Positions 7,521 to 15,920 of a stretch of DNA of 51,204 bases are shown here, piece by piece. How positions within the stretch are numbered: the first letter of the stretch is position 1; every line of letters begins with the position of its first letter. The notes under the pieces were generated by a model that saw nothing but the letters and a program-made list of their open reading frames with translations, ran no database searches and had not been told where the DNA came from. The DNA lies in contig NZ_AOMF01000150.1 in the NCBI RefSeq assembly GCF_000336715.1, positions 1 to 51,204 of the forward strand. Reading direction: 5' to 3'. The position numbers and the translations under genes were made by a program. This stretch comes from Halococcus thailandensis JCM 13552. Its GTDB lineage: Archaea; Halobacteriota; Halobacteria; Halobacteriales; Halococcaceae.

Positions 7521-8761
7521 TCGAACACCCCCATCGACGGTGCGCCTTCGATATCGCGCTTTTCGGTCTCCTCGACGACGCTTTCGAGGTCCTTGTCGCC
7601 CCGGCCCGAGACGTTGACCACGACCTTCTCGCCGAGCTCCGCGCCGTCTTCGAGGTACGCGAGCGCGTGGGAGGTTTCGAGCGCCGGGATGATCCCCTCG
7701 GTCCGCGAGAGGCGATGGAACGCGGAGAGCGCGGCGTCGTCGTCGACCGAGACCGCTCGCACGCGATCGTCGTCGACGAGATCGGCGAGCTCCGGGCCGA
7801 CCCCCGCGTAGTCGAGGCCCGCGCTCACGCTATGGGATTCGAGGATCTGGCCGTCCGAGTTCTGAAGCAGTTTCGTGCGCGCGCCGTGGAGGACGCCCTC
7901 CTCGCCGATCGACAGCGACGCCGAGTTGGGTGCGAGATCTTCCTCTTCGTCGATTTTCAGTCCGCTACCGCCGGCCTCGACGGCGACGAGCGAGACGGCA
8001 TCGTCGTCGACGAACGCGTCGAACGCACCCATCGTGTTCGAGCCGCCGCCGGCACACGCGACGACGCTATTCGGGAGGCATCCCAGTTTCTCCTCCATCT
8101 GCCGTCTGGCTTCCGTACCGATGACGGACTGAAAATCACGGACCATCGTCGGGAACGGGTGCGGCCCGACGACCGAGCCGATGACGTAGTGGGTGTCCTC
8201 GACCGTGGTCGCCCACTCGCGCATCGCCTCGTTGGTGGCCTCCTTCAGCGTACCGCTGCCCGTGCTCACCGGGTTGAGCTCTGCGCCGTTCAGCCGCATG
8301 CGGAAGACGTTCGGGCGCTGGCGGTTGATGTCGCGCTCGCCCATGAACACCTCACAGTCCATATCGAGATGGGCGGAAGCCATCGCGGTCGCCGTTCCAT
8401 GTTGCCCTGCACCGGTCTCGGCGATGATCCGCTCCTTGCCCATGTACTTCGCCAGCAGCACCTGCCCGAGCGCGTTGTTCAGTTTGTGCGCACCCCCGTG
8501 CAGGAGGTCCTCGCGCTTGAGATAGACGTCGAACCCGTATCGCGAACTCAGCGTCTCGGCGTGCTGGAGCGGCGTCGGCCGCCCACCGAAGTCGCGGAGC
8601 CGCGCCCGGAACTCGTCCATGAACCCGTCCTCGTTGTTCAGGACGTATCGACGATAGGCGTCGTCGAGTTCGGAAATCGCGGGCATCAGTGCCTCGGGGA
8701 CGTACTGGCCGCCGTACTCGCCGAATTTTCCCGGTCTCTCGCCCGCGTCGACGTCGCTCAT
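7517..8761 (-). CDS. trpB: Tryptophan synthase beta chain
   Basis: 414 residues, the standard TrpB1 type that partners TrpA. It condenses indole with L-serine using PLP. The Schiff-base Lys93 lies in [13 protein letters not shown], the COMM-domain start in [12 protein letters not shown], and the phosphate cup in [12 protein letters not shown]. The N-terminal [11 protein letters not shown] is diagnostic. It overlaps trpC by 4 nt at the start and trpA by 4 nt at the end. Several large open frames on the opposite strand are compositional shadows. Confidence 0.97.
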   Translation of the reverse strand: MSDVDAGERPGKFGEYGGQYVPEALMPAISELDDAYRRYVLNNEDGFMDEFRARLRDFGGRPTPLQHAETLSSRYGFDVYLKREDLLHGGAHKLNNALGQVLLAKYMGKERIIAETGAGQHGTATAMASAHLDMDCEVFMGERDINRQRPNVFRMRLNGAELNPVSTGSGTLKEATNEAMREWATTVEDTHYVIGSVVGPHPFPTMVRDFQSVIGTEARRQMEEKLGCLPNSVVACAGGGSNTMGAFDAFVDDDAVSLVAVEAGGSGLKIDEEEDLAPNSASLSIGEEGVLHGARTKLLQNSDGQILESHSVSAGLDYAGVGPELADLVDDDRVRAVSVDDDAALSAFHRLSRTEGIIPALETSHALAYLEDGAELGEKVVVNVSGRGDKDLESVVEETEKRDIEGAPSMGVFE

Positions 8762-9516
8762 CGCTCCGCCCCCACGAGCCGTGCGGTGTTCGCCGCGACG
8801 TCACCGTCCATGAGCGCGCTGCCGACGAGCAGCCCGTCCGCCCCGGCACGGCGCATCCGCGCGGCATCTTCCTCGCTGGCGATGCCGCTCTCGGCGACGA
8901 GCGTTACGTCCTCGGATACGTGGGGTGCGAGCTCCTCGAACGTCGAGAGATCCACATCGAGGCGTGCGAGATCGCGGTTGTTGATGCCGACGATCTCCGC
9001 TCCGGCCGCGAGCGCGTCGTCGAGTTCCGCGCGGCTGTGGACCTCGACGAGCGGCTGGAACCCGCGCTCGCGCGCCGCCGCGACGAGCCCCGCGAGGTCG
9101 TCGACGAACCGCGCGATCAGGAGGACTGCGTCGGCCTCGACGACGTCCAGCTGTTCCTCACGGCGAATGAAATCCTTCCGGAGAACGGGCACCGAAACGC
9201 GCTCACGCACCCGTCGGAGAGCGTCGGGCGACCCGTCGAAGTGGTCTGGTTCGGTGAGAACGGAGATCGACGCCACACCGCCGTCGACCAGCGCTTCGGC
9301 GAGCGCCACCGGATCGTCCTCACGTCGTCCGTCGGTCGTCGGGCTCGTGGGCTTGATCTCGCCGATGATCGGCACTCGACCGTCCGCCTCGGCTGCCGCG
9401 AGCGCCGCGGGCAACGATCGTGCGGCGACCGACAACCGCCGGTCGCCACCGCCGCGCTCGTCGGCAGCGGCCAGTATCGACTCGATTGCGGGAGCGACCC
9501 CCTCGCTGGCGTTCAT
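8758..9516 (-). CDS. trpC: Indole-3-glycerol phosphate synthase
   Basis: 252 residues. It closes the indole ring by decarboxylating CdRP. Family motifs in order: the [11 protein letters not shown] strand with the substrate Lys, [12 protein letters not shown], the catalytic Lys in [17 protein letters not shown] with the essential Asn/Asp region, AESGI, and GLLVGSALM at the phosphate site. The ATG at 9516 starts the operon; two TTGTACAT boxes sit directly upstream. The rest of the tryptophan pathway (trpE, G, D, F) is not in the window. Confidence 0.95.
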   Translation of the reverse strand: MNASEGVAPAIESILAAADERGGGDRRLSVAARSLPAALAAAEADGRVPIIGEIKPTSPTTDGRREDDPVALAEALVDGGVASISVLTEPDHFDGSPDALRRVRERVSVPVLRKDFIRREEQLDVVEADAVLLIARFVDDLAGLVAAARERGFQPLVEVHSRAELDDALAAGAEIVGINNRDLARLDVDLSTFEELAPHVSEDVTLVAESGIASEEDAARMRRAGADGLLVGSALMDGDVAANTARLVGAER

Positions 9517-9518
9517 TG

Positions 9519-9546
9519 TTGTACATCAAGGCACGTATTTGTACAT
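9519..9546 (-). promoter_or_regulatory. Two TTGTACAT boxes at the trpC promoter
   Basis: TTGTACAT occurs at 9519-9526 and 9539-9546, 20 bp apart, each containing the palindrome TGTACA. The distal box lies where the TATA element is expected (23-30 nt before the ATG) and the proximal one abuts the start codon. TGTACA is the TRP-box core I recall for the TrpY repressor of Methanothermobacter, so tryptophan-dependent repression is a reasonable inference. Confidence 0.6.
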
Positions 9547-9610
9547 AAGGCTTGCGTCACGCGTCGCTCGCGGACAGAATGTTGAAGGTCGACACGGTGC
9601 AATACCTGAC

Positions 9611-10072
9611 ATGAGCGAGGCAGCCGGCATCTACACGCGTGAATCCGACTACCTCGACCGCTGCGTGCAGGTCGGCGTCGCCGGCGATCGCGTGCTCTCG
9701 GTGAGTTTCCCGGCGAGCCTCGCGGCCGACGCCGACCCCGACCACCCGCTGCTCGACAGACTGTTCGAGTATCTGGCTGGTGCACCCGACGAGTTCGACG
9801 ATATCGAGCTCGCACTCACCGTTCCGACCGACCAGCGCGCGGTGCTCGACGCCGTTCGAGAACTCGCCTACGGCGACCAGACCACCGTCGAACAGCTCGC
9901 ACGGCGCATCCCCACGCTCGACGCGGATGCGGACGACGACCGCGACAGCGTCCGCACCGCCCTCGACGAAAACCCCATCCCGATCATCATCCCCGACCAC
10001 CGCGTGCGCGACGGCCCGAGCGCCGCTCCGCCGAAGGTCGAGCAGAAGCTCCGCTCGCTCGAAGGGCTCTGA
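9611..10072 (+). CDS. Alkyltransferase-like protein (MGMT fold) with Asp in place of the active Cys
   Basis: 153 residues with the layout of O6-alkylguanine-DNA alkyltransferases: an N-terminal region (VQVGVAGDRVLSVSFP), a central DNA-binding helical part (LAYGDQTTVEQLARRI) and the active-site segment NPIPIIIPDHRV. Canonical MGMT has PCHRV; here residue 129 is Asp, so methyl transfer to Cys is impossible. Proteins with this replacement (ATLs) bind damaged bases and can direct nucleotide excision repair, but they usually carry Trp or Ala, so Asp is notable. The ATG at 9611 is used; the much longer open frame upstream is antisense to the trp genes. Divergent from trpC and followed by a T6 tract. 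Confidence 0.75.
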   Translation: MSEAAGIYTRESDYLDRCVQVGVAGDRVLSVSFPASLAADADPDHPLLDRLFEYLAGAPDEFDDIELALTVPTDQRAVLDAVRELAYGDQTTVEQLARRIPTLDADADDDRDSVRTALDENPIPIIIPDHRVRDGPSAAPPKVEQKLRSLEGL

Positions 10073-10079
10073 GACCCAC

Positions 10080-10085
10080 TTTTTT
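10080..10085 (+). terminator. T6 tract after the alkyltransferase-like gene
   Basis: Six T residues begin 8 nt after the stop codon, a typical archaeal T-rich terminator. The tract is also the end of intergenic repeat copy A. Confidence 0.5.
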
Positions 10086-10332
10086 ACTCGTCGGGTTCGC
10101 GCGAAGCGCGAACCACTCTCTGCTCGCGGGCCGAAGGCCCGCTCGCACGGTATGGGGACCTCCGGTCCCTCACTACTCGCAAAACCTGGACTAAAAAGGT
10201 CCGCTCACTCGGCCTTCGGCCTCGTTCGCGGTGAACCGCGCTCACATTCGTTCGCGCGGATGCGACGCTTTCCGCAGCCACAACGACACCGCAGAAGCCC
10301 TCGCATCCCTCCGGGATGCTCGCCCTTCATCC
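10080..10332 (-). repeat. Intergenic repeat family 1, copy A (minus orientation)
   Basis: The 320-bp gap holds no gene. Its minus strand matches the plus strand at 11586-11836 in ordered blocks: CTCGCCCTTCATCC (10319-10332), GCAGAAGCCCTC (10291-10302), CGTTCGCGCGGATGC (10249-10263) and 10226-10243, ending in an A-tract. Perfect hairpins with 3-nt centres occur at 10094-10114 (9-bp arms, GAA), 10126-10142 (7 bp, GAA), 10155-10169 (6 bp, TCC), 10211-10221 (4 bp, TTC) and 10303-10319 (7 bp, TCC). Confidence 0.75.
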
Positions 10333-10392
10333 ACCAGGACCACAAACCGCACCGCCGCCGCAGCAACAGTCAGTGAAAACGGAAATGCAAAT

Positions 10393-11445
10393 TTAGTCGC
10401 CAGCGTACGTCGCGCCGACCGCTTCGAGATCGGATCCATCGACCGACGAGCGGAACCCGGCCATCCCGTCGTCGCGCTCGATATCGTAGTCACGGGCGTG
10501 GAGATCGGCGACGCGGTCGAGTTCCTCGTCCGAGAGCGCGGGCGTGTCGGGTGCGGCGGCCCACTCGTCGACGTCGTCGGTCGTCCGGAAGGTCGGCGTG
10601 ACCGAGGCGACCTCGTCGTGGGCGAGTAGCCACTGGATCGCGGCCTGCCCCATCGTCCGCTCGCCGTCACGTTCGAGGAAGCGCAGTTTCTCGACCTTCT
10701 CCCAGCCGGTGTCGTACCACTCGTCGGGGCGGAATCCGCGGTGGTCGCCCTCGCCGAGTTCGGTCTCGGGTCTGACCTGCTCGTTCAAGAGTCCGGACGA
10801 GTGCGGGACGCGCGCGAGGATACTCGTCGACGCGTCGAGATCGTCGATGGTCTCCATGAAATGAGTCCCTGGTGTCTGCTCGAAGACGTTGAACACCACT
10901 TGAAGCGCATCGAACTCGTTGGCGATCGCCGCGTCACCTTCGGCGAGCCAGCCGATCGAGGGGCCGAGCGCCCAGCCGACCGCGTCGACTTTGCCCGATT
11001 CGCGCAGTTCGTCGAGAGTTTCCAGAATCCCCTCGTCCACTTCGTCGACGTCGGCGTTGTGGAGCTGGAGCAGATCGAGGTGGTCCATGTCGAGCCTGTC
11101 GAGGCTCTTGTCGACCGCCTCGTGGATGTACTCCGGCGTCATCTCCTTCGGGATCTCGCCGTGACCGGCCTGTGGGTTGTTGTAGAAATCGTAGCCCACC
11201 TTGCTGGCGATGGTGACCTCGTCGCGGCGACCTCCGAGCGCCTCGCCGATGAGTTCCTCGCTGCGCCCGTGGCCGTAGACGTCGCCGGTGTCGAAGAAGG
11301 TGACACCCTGATCGAGCGCGTGCTGGACCAGATCGATGCTCTCCGCTTCGCCGCGGTCGCCCCACCAGTCGGTGCCGACGACCCACGCGCCGAACCCGAC
11401 CGTCGATACCTCGACCCCCGAATCACCGAGTTCGCGGTGCTCCAT
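10393..11445 (-). CDS. Aldo/keto reductase
   Basis: 350 residues from MEHRELGDSGVEVSTVGFG. A TIM-barrel NAD(P)H-dependent oxidoreductase with the full AKR tetrad: Asp52 and Tyr57 (FFDTGDVYG), Lys82 (IASKVG) and His129 (LLQLHN). The substrate is unknown. The ATG at 11445 is chosen; an upstream extension of about 110 residues would read through repeat copy B and has no family similarity. The gene stands alone, flanked by inverted copies of intergenic repeat family 1. Confidence 0.9.
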   Translation of the reverse strand: MEHRELGDSGVEVSTVGFGAWVVGTDWWGDRGEAESIDLVQHALDQGVTFFDTGDVYGHGRSEELIGEALGGRRDEVTIASKVGYDFYNNPQAGHGEIPKEMTPEYIHEAVDKSLDRLDMDHLDLLQLHNADVDEVDEGILETLDELRESGKVDAVGWALGPSIGWLAEGDAAIANEFDALQVVFNVFEQTPGTHFMETIDDLDASTSILARVPHSSGLLNEQVRPETELGEGDHRGFRPDEWYDTGWEKVEKLRFLERDGERTMGQAAIQWLLAHDEVASVTPTFRTTDDVDEWAAAPDTPALSDEELDRVADLHARDYDIERDDGMAGFRSSVDGSDLEAVGATYAGD

Positions 11446-11562
11446 GTATCGACGTTCGGTTCGGCCACACTTAGCGAATGTGGTCGGCGGCTGCCGCGGT
11501 GGTGACGCAGCAGCAGCGCTGTGCGGTCCCTGGCGTCTCGGTGAGCGACGCGAGCCGAGGCT

Positions 11563-11583
11563 CAGGAGAGCTTCGCTCTCCTG
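11563..11583. repeat. Perfect 21-bp hairpin with TTC loop
   Basis: CAGGAGAGC-TTC-GCTCTCCTG: 9-bp arms with no mismatch. It lies just before repeat copy B and matches the style of the hairpins in copy A. The stretch 11446-11562 otherwise shows no gene. Confidence 0.7.
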
Positions 11584-11585
11584 GC

Positions 11586-11836
11586 GGATGAAGGGCGAGG
11601 CGCTCCGGCACGAGCAGAGCGAGTGCCGCGACCGAAGGGAGCGCGCCGAGGGCTTCTGCAGCCGGTGCTGTGGCGGTCGTGGTTGCGGAAGCGGTGCGGG
11701 GAGTGTCAGCATCCGCGCGAACGGAATGAGCGCGGTTCGCCGCGAGCGCCGCAGGCGCGAGCGGACGTTTTTCATGAACGTTTTTGCAAGCGGAGGTCAA
11801 GCGAGCGCAGCGAGCGCGACCTCCCGCAGTAAAAAG
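11586..11836 (+). repeat. Intergenic repeat family 1, copy B (plus orientation)
   Basis: Matches copy A in inverted orientation through GGATGAAGGGCGAG (11586-11599), GAGGGCTTCTGC (11648-11659), GCATCCGCGCGAACG (11709-11723) and 11728-11745, ending AGTAAAAAGG 4 nt before the radA stop. It includes hairpin GCGCC-GCA-GGCGC (11746-11758) and a 7-bp GGAGGTC/GACCTCC stem. On the radA strand the A-tract is a T5 tract, so the element end may act as the radA terminator. The frames open here have no protein-like features. Confidence 0.72.
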
Positions 11837-11839
11837 GTT

Positions 11840-12874
11840 CTATTCGGGCTTCAGTCCCTCTTCCTCGACGCGCATCACGGCTTCGCCGTCGGCGAGGTTG
11901 GGCGCGTCCACGAGGCGGACGATGCGTTTGGTCCCCTTGGACTTGCGGAGATACATCCGGAAGGTCGATTTGTGGCCGAGGATGTTGCCACCGATCGGTT
12001 GAGTCGGATCGCCGAAGTAGGAGTCGGGGTTCGAGGCGACCTGATTCGTGACGACCGTGGCGGCGTTGAAGAGGTTGCCGACCTTGTCGATATCGTGGAG
12101 GTGTTTGTTGAGCTTCTGCTGGCGCTGGGCGAGTTCGCCACGACCGACGTACTCGGCGCGGAAGTGCGCGGTGAGCGAATCGATACAGACCAGCCGGACG
12201 GGCCACTCGGAGTCCTCGTGCTCGCTCGCGATGTCCTGGGCCTTCTGGGCGAGCAGGATCTGGTGGTTGGAGTTGAACGCCTTGGCGACGTGGATGTTGT
12301 CGAGAATCGAGTCGATGAGTTCGTCCATCGCCTCCTCGCTTTCGGGACTACCCTCGATCTCGCGCTGGTCCATCGCGGCGGCGAGCGCGTCGTCGGCCAG
12401 TCCGCGCACCATCTCGGCGATGCGCTCGGGGCGGAACGTGTCCTCGCTGTCGATGAAGATCGCGCTCCCTTCGAGCCCGCCGTATTCGTTGGGAAGCTGG
12501 ACGTTGACCGCGAGCTGGTGAGTGACCTGGGATTTGCCCGCGCCGAACTCGCCGTAGACCTCGGTGATCGACTGGGTTTCGACGCCGCCGCCGAGCAGAT
12601 CGTCGACCTCGTCGACCTGCCACGAGAGCTTGCCGATCTCGTTGCGGTGTTCGAGGACGTCAGCGCCGGTCTCGAACCCGCCGATGTCTGCTGCGTCGCG
12701 CGCGGCGTTGATGATGTCAGCGGCCGTGCTTTCGCCGATGTCGGCGGTGTTCGAGAGCTCGCCCGGGCTCGCCACCGCGATACCCTGATAGGAGTCGAAC
12801 CCCGATTCGGTGAGCTTGTCCGCGGTCGCGGGACCGACGCCCGGCAGGCTCTCTAGATCTTCGGTTGCTGCCAT
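11840..12874 (-). CDS. radA: DNA repair and recombination protein RadA
   Basis: 344 residues, the archaeal RecA/Rad51 recombinase that forms nucleoprotein filaments on ssDNA and performs strand exchange. Residues ~1-60 hold helix-hairpin-helix motifs ([12 protein letters not shown]). The ATPase core has Walker A GEFGAGKS (~108-115) and the Walker B strand [12 protein letters not shown]-binding and C-terminal motifs include [15 protein letters not shown] and [20 protein letters not shown]. No intein is present. A TATA element (TTTATC, 12899-12904) lies about 27 nt before the ATG. Confidence 0.97.
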   Translation of the reverse strand: MAATEDLESLPGVGPATADKLTESGFDSYQGIAVASPGELSNTADIGESTAADIINAARDAADIGGFETGADVLEHRNEIGKLSWQVDEVDDLLGGGVETQSITEVYGEFGAGKSQVTHQLAVNVQLPNEYGGLEGSAIFIDSEDTFRPERIAEMVRGLADDALAAAMDQREIEGSPESEEAMDELIDSILDNIHVAKAFNSNHQILLAQKAQDIASEHEDSEWPVRLVCIDSLTAHFRAEYVGRGELAQRQQKLNKHLHDIDKVGNLFNAATVVTNQVASNPDSYFGDPTQPIGGNILGHKSTFRMYLRKSKGTKRIVRLVDAPNLADGEAVMRVEEEGLKPE

Positions 12875-12898
12875 ACGACCGGGTTGTGCGGCTTCGGT

Positions 12899-12904
12899 GA
12901 TAAA
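12899..12904 (-). promoter_or_regulatory. TATA box of radA
   Basis: TTTATC on the minus strand, centred 27 nt upstream of the radA ATG. This fits a leaderless transcript. Confidence 0.55.
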
Positions 12905-12948
12905 GCCTCGTTAACAGCTCGGCGAAAGTGAAGCGATGGGTACGTCGC

Positions 12949-13548
12949 TCACTCCCAGGGGTGGGTTCCGGTGTCGGGCCAGAGCGGATACCAGTACTCC
13001 TTGTCGCCCTCCACGTCGAGTTCGCCGTCAAGGACTGATTCGAGCTTGAACTCCACGGACGAGTCGCGCTCGTTGCCCGGGCGTGGCGCGAACGGGTAGT
13101 ACGCCCCACGACGGAACGAGTAGACCCAGTAGACCGGGCCGTCCTTCTCGAAGCCGAAGAGCGCTGCGAGCAGTCGCGAGCCGTAGCCGCGCTCGATGAG
13201 CGTGTCGGCGGCGAAGTGGACACTCGTCACGAGATCCTCGAAGTCCGAGTCTTCGAGCACGACCCACTCGTAGCCGTGCGAGTCGTCGACGAATCGGGCT
13301 TCGGTTCCCGTCTCGACCTCGCCCGCATCCAGGATCGCCTCGACTTCCTCGACCGTGTCGGCGAAATCCGTGCTGTCGACGCCCGAAAAGCAGAGCGCAG
13401 CCACACTCGCCGGCTCGAAGCCGAGATCGGCTTCCATCGTGAGGTGAGCCGTGCTCATCCCGAAGAGGTCCTCGGGGTCCGCATCGCGCGTCGCGTCGGC
13501 CTCCGCGCTCATCCCGAGCGCCGATCGCAATCCGTCGAGAAGTCCCAT
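12949..13548 (-). CDS. pspAB: PspA-associated protein PspAB-like
   Basis: 199 residues from MGLLDGLRSALG. It contains PEDLFGMSTAHLTMEADLGF, a central KDGPVYWVYSFRRGAYYPFAP and a C-terminal EYWYPLWPDTGTHPWE. This pattern corresponds to the archaeal family annotated as PspA-associated protein PspAB, linked to envelope-stress functions; the mechanism is not known. The ATG at 13548 is preferred to a GTG two codons upstream. In haloarchaea this family is typically next to htpX, and htpX is indeed nearby, but here a foreign-looking gene and a repeat separate them. Confidence 0.75.
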   Translation of the reverse strand: MGLLDGLRSALGMSAEADATRDADPEDLFGMSTAHLTMEADLGFEPASVAALCFSGVDSTDFADTVEEVEAILDAGEVETGTEARFVDDSHGYEWVVLEDSDFEDLVTSVHFAADTLIERGYGSRLLAALFGFEKDGPVYWVYSFRRGAYYPFAPRPGNERDSSVEFKLESVLDGELDVEGDKEYWYPLWPDTGTHPWE

Positions 13549-13663
13549 GCGCACGATCCGTGCGCCAGCGGTAAAAGTCGAAGTGATACGACACCCAATA
13601 TGGAGTGATCGGCGCGCGCTCGCGCTCGTGTGCGAACGAAGTGAGCACCGAGCGCGGATCGGC

Positions 13664-13731
13664 GTGCGAGGGATGAGTGAACGGAGTGAGCGAATCGGTT
13701 GAGGGAGGCATGTGGGCTGTTGCGGTTCTCA
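13664..13731 (+). repeat. Intergenic repeat family 2, copy C (plus orientation)
   Basis: Shares with the minus strand of 22456-22551 the ordered blocks GTGCGAGGGATGAG (13664-13677), GAGCGAATCGG (13688-13698), GGGAGG (13703-13708), ATGTGGGCTGT (13710-13720) and TTGCGGT (13720-13726). A direct repeat GATCGGCG at 13607-13614 and 13657-13664 lies upstream. No gene is seen in 13549-13786. Confidence 0.7.
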
Positions 13732-13786
13732 CAGGAGTTAGCATGGAGACGGTTTCAAGAGAGACATCGGCAATACTCCACGGTTC

Positions 13787-14404
13787 TCAGTCCCTCATTT
13801 TCATTCGGAGACGGTCTTTGCGGCCCTCAAACCCGCCCTTTGTACCGTCAGTTGTTCCGATTTCAAGTGCTTGATCACAGATATCGAGAGCAGCCTCGTG
13901 ATTTCCTTGCTTCTGGTAGATAATGGCGAGTCGCTTGAATGAAGGGATCCGTGGAACGTCACCAAACTCGTCAACGAACTCATCGGCGATTGCGATGTCT
14001 TTTCGGCAGTATTCGATACAGTTCTCGATCGCATTCTCCCAGTCGTCGCGTTGTTTGTAATAGAGGTCAATGAGTGTGGTGTAGGTGAAATGGGTGCTCG
14101 TCGCGGATCCGTCTTCAAATTCGAGTGCCGATAGCAAAACCATCTCTGCAAACACGTAATCGTTCTCGCTTATCGCGGTAGATCCGACTCCTTTGAGGTA
14201 TTCTTGAGCCGTTTGCGAGGTTGCAGTGACGTTCCGCCCTAACGAATTGGACTCACCACCTGTCCCAAACCGTGTACTGTGCTGATGGAGTTTCTGGCGC
14301 TGTTCGGTTGATAAATCCAAATACCAGTCTCGTAGATCGAGAGCTGCTATCAAATCGGGAACGGTCTGCTCGGACCCGAACAGTTCCGTTATTCTGTCGA
14401 ACAT
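13787..14404 (-). CDS. TPR-like hypothetical protein of atypical composition
   Basis: 205 residues, no recognised enzyme motif. The C-terminal half has helical pairs resembling tetratricopeptide repeats (ENDYVFAEMVLLSALEFE, YTTLIDLYYKQRDDWENAIE, FKRLAIIYQKQGNHEAALDI), so a protein-interaction role is plausible. Its base composition and codon use are clearly more AT-rich than its neighbours and the protein is less acidic, which suggests recent acquisition. It sits directly after repeat copy C, between pspAB and the SHOCT/htpX pair. The first ~60 residues are not recognised. Confidence 0.65.
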   Translation of the reverse strand: MFDRITELFGSEQTVPDLIAALDLRDWYLDLSTEQRQKLHQHSTRFGTGGESNSLGRNVTATSQTAQEYLKGVGSTAISENDYVFAEMVLLSALEFEDGSATSTHFTYTTLIDLYYKQRDDWENAIENCIEYCRKDIAIADEFVDEFGDVPRIPSFKRLAIIYQKQGNHEAALDICDQALEIGTTDGTKGGFEGRKDRLRMKMRD

Positions 14405-14480
14405 AGCGAACGAACACTATCCATCAAAATAAATCCCGGTCTAAAACTCCGCCAATCACATACTCGAGAAACGATATCAG

Positions 14481-14861
14481 TCAAGCCGTTTCGAGTTCGC
14501 GCTCCCCATTGTCGCCAGCCAGTTCGTCGACATCCAGCAGCAGTTTCACGCGCCGTTCGAACTCTGCTTCCGAGAGTTCGCCGCGTGCATAGCGTTCCTT
14601 CAACACCGCCAGCGCATCGCGATCACGCGTTGATTCCTCGGTATCGGTTTCGTCGTCGCCGAGTTCCTCGTTGTGTACGGTCGCCCACGCGATATAGGCG
14701 AAAAACCCGAGGAAGATCACGACGAGCCCAGCGACCAGCGGGGCCGTCGACGCGAGCGTCGTGAGGAGTTCGAGTGCCTGTATCGCAGCCCCGAACCCGA
14801 AGATGACGGCCAAAATCCCGCTCGCGCTGTGCGGGTCGAACCAGTCGGCAAGGCTCCCCAT
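14481..14861 (-). CDS. SHOCT-domain membrane protein
   Basis: 126 residues. Two hydrophobic helices lie at about residues 14-36 and 40-60 (ILAVIFGFGAAIQALELL; LVAGLVVIFLGFFAYIAW), followed by an acidic linker and a C-terminal SHOCT motif (LKERYARGELSEAEFERRVKLLL region). SHOCT is a short oligomerisation domain found at protein ends. The gene is 41 nt downstream of htpX in the same direction, so a shared transcript and a role in membrane protein quality control are plausible but inferred. Confidence 0.82.
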   Translation of the reverse strand: MGSLADWFDPHSASGILAVIFGFGAAIQALELLTTLASTAPLVAGLVVIFLGFFAYIAWATVHNEELGDDETDTEESTRDRDALAVLKERYARGELSEAEFERRVKLLLDVDELAGDNGERELETA

Positions 14862-14902
14862 ACGATCAGTTCACGAGACTGTGGAAAAAGCGTTTCGCCG
14901 AT

Positions 14903-15775
14903 TCAGGCAGTTTCGAGGTCGCGCTCCATGTCGCGGAGGCGCTCGATGCGGTTCTCGGTCGAGGGATGCGTCGAGAGCAGTTTACCGATCGCACCGGCGC
15001 TGACCGGGATGATGAAGAAGGCGTTCATGTCGGCCTGATTTCGCATGTCGTCGGACGGCACCTTGTCCATCCGACCGTCGATCTTCATCAGCGCGGAGGC
15101 GAGCGCCGCGGGTTTGCCGGTGATGATCGCGCCACCCCTGTCGGCGGCGAACTCCCGGTAACGCGAGAGCACGCGCACGAGCAGGAACGACACCACGCCG
15201 ACGACCATCGAGACGAGAACGGCGACCATCACGGGTGCGCCGCCCTCGTCGCTGTCGCCGCTGAACAGCCAGCCCCAGCGGACGATCATGAACGCGAGCG
15301 TCGAGAGGAACGTCGCGATCGTCATCACCATCACGTCGCGGTTCTTGACGTGCGAGAGCTCGTGGGCCAGCACGCCCTCCAGCTCCTCGCGGTCGAGCGT
15401 GTTCATGATCCCCGTCGTGACGCAGACGGTCGCGTTCGACGGCGAGCGACCGGTCGCGAACGCATTCGGCGTTCGCGTGTCGGAGACCGCGACGGTGGGT
15501 TTGGGGAGGTCGGCCTGCTGGGCGAGCCGGCCGATGGTGGCGTGGAGTTCGGGATATTCCTGTTCGGAGACCTCGTGGGCACCCATGCTCCGGAGGGCGA
15601 GCTTGTCGCTGAAGAAGAACTGTCCACCCATGAACAGCGCCATGATCCCCACGGTCCCGACGAGCCCGATGTCGGAGTACGCGAGCACGCCGAGGAAGAC
15701 GGCGTACAGCGCGAGCAACAGGACCATCGTCAGTCCCATTCGGGCCCGAAGACCCCAATCAGTCTTCCATTCCAT
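14903..15775 (-). CDS. htpX: Zinc metalloprotease HtpX
   Basis: 290 residues, an M48B membrane protease that degrades misfolded membrane proteins. Two N-terminal membrane segments (about residues 13-33 and 38-55) precede the catalytic domain with HELSH (His138, Glu139, His142). A second membrane pair lies at about 150-200, and FAADRGGA carries the third zinc ligand region. RTPNAFATGR before the HELSH motif is typical of HtpX. CTTATG at 15799-15804 lies 24-29 nt before the ATG as a TATA element. Confidence 0.95.
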   Translation of the reverse strand: MEWKTDWGLRARMGLTMVLLLALYAVFLGVLAYSDIGLVGTVGIMALFMGGQFFFSDKLALRSMGAHEVSEQEYPELHATIGRLAQQADLPKPTVAVSDTRTPNAFATGRSPSNATVCVTTGIMNTLDREELEGVLAHELSHVKNRDVMVMTIATFLSTLAFMIVRWGWLFSGDSDEGGAPVMVAVLVSMVVGVVSFLLVRVLSRYREFAADRGGAIITGKPAALASALMKIDGRMDKVPSDDMRNQADMNAFFIIPVSAGAIGKLLSTHPSTENRIERLRDMERDLETA

Positions 15776-15920
15776 GAACTAGAAGTAAGCGCTCGATTCA
15801 TAAGATTCCGTCGTTCTCGACCGGGAATCGCGACAGTGGCCGGACCCGTATCGCCACGAAAAGACGACGGAACGAACGCGTGACACGGCGCTTAACCGCC
15901 GCGAGGCGCTACGACGATCA

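Noticed and set aside
7667-10072. Very long plus-strand open frame over trpA-trpB-trpC
   Set aside because: It is antisense to three clear trp genes; only its last 153 codons (from ATG 9611) are a real gene.
10080-11836. Insertion sequence or composite transposon around the aldo/keto reductase
   Set aside because: The flanking copies are inverted, but there is no transposase, no clear target duplication and the repeats do not look like IS ends.
11336-12856. 506-codon plus-strand frame over repeat B and radA
   Set aside because: It runs through a non-coding repeat and antisense to radA; no protein-like motif.
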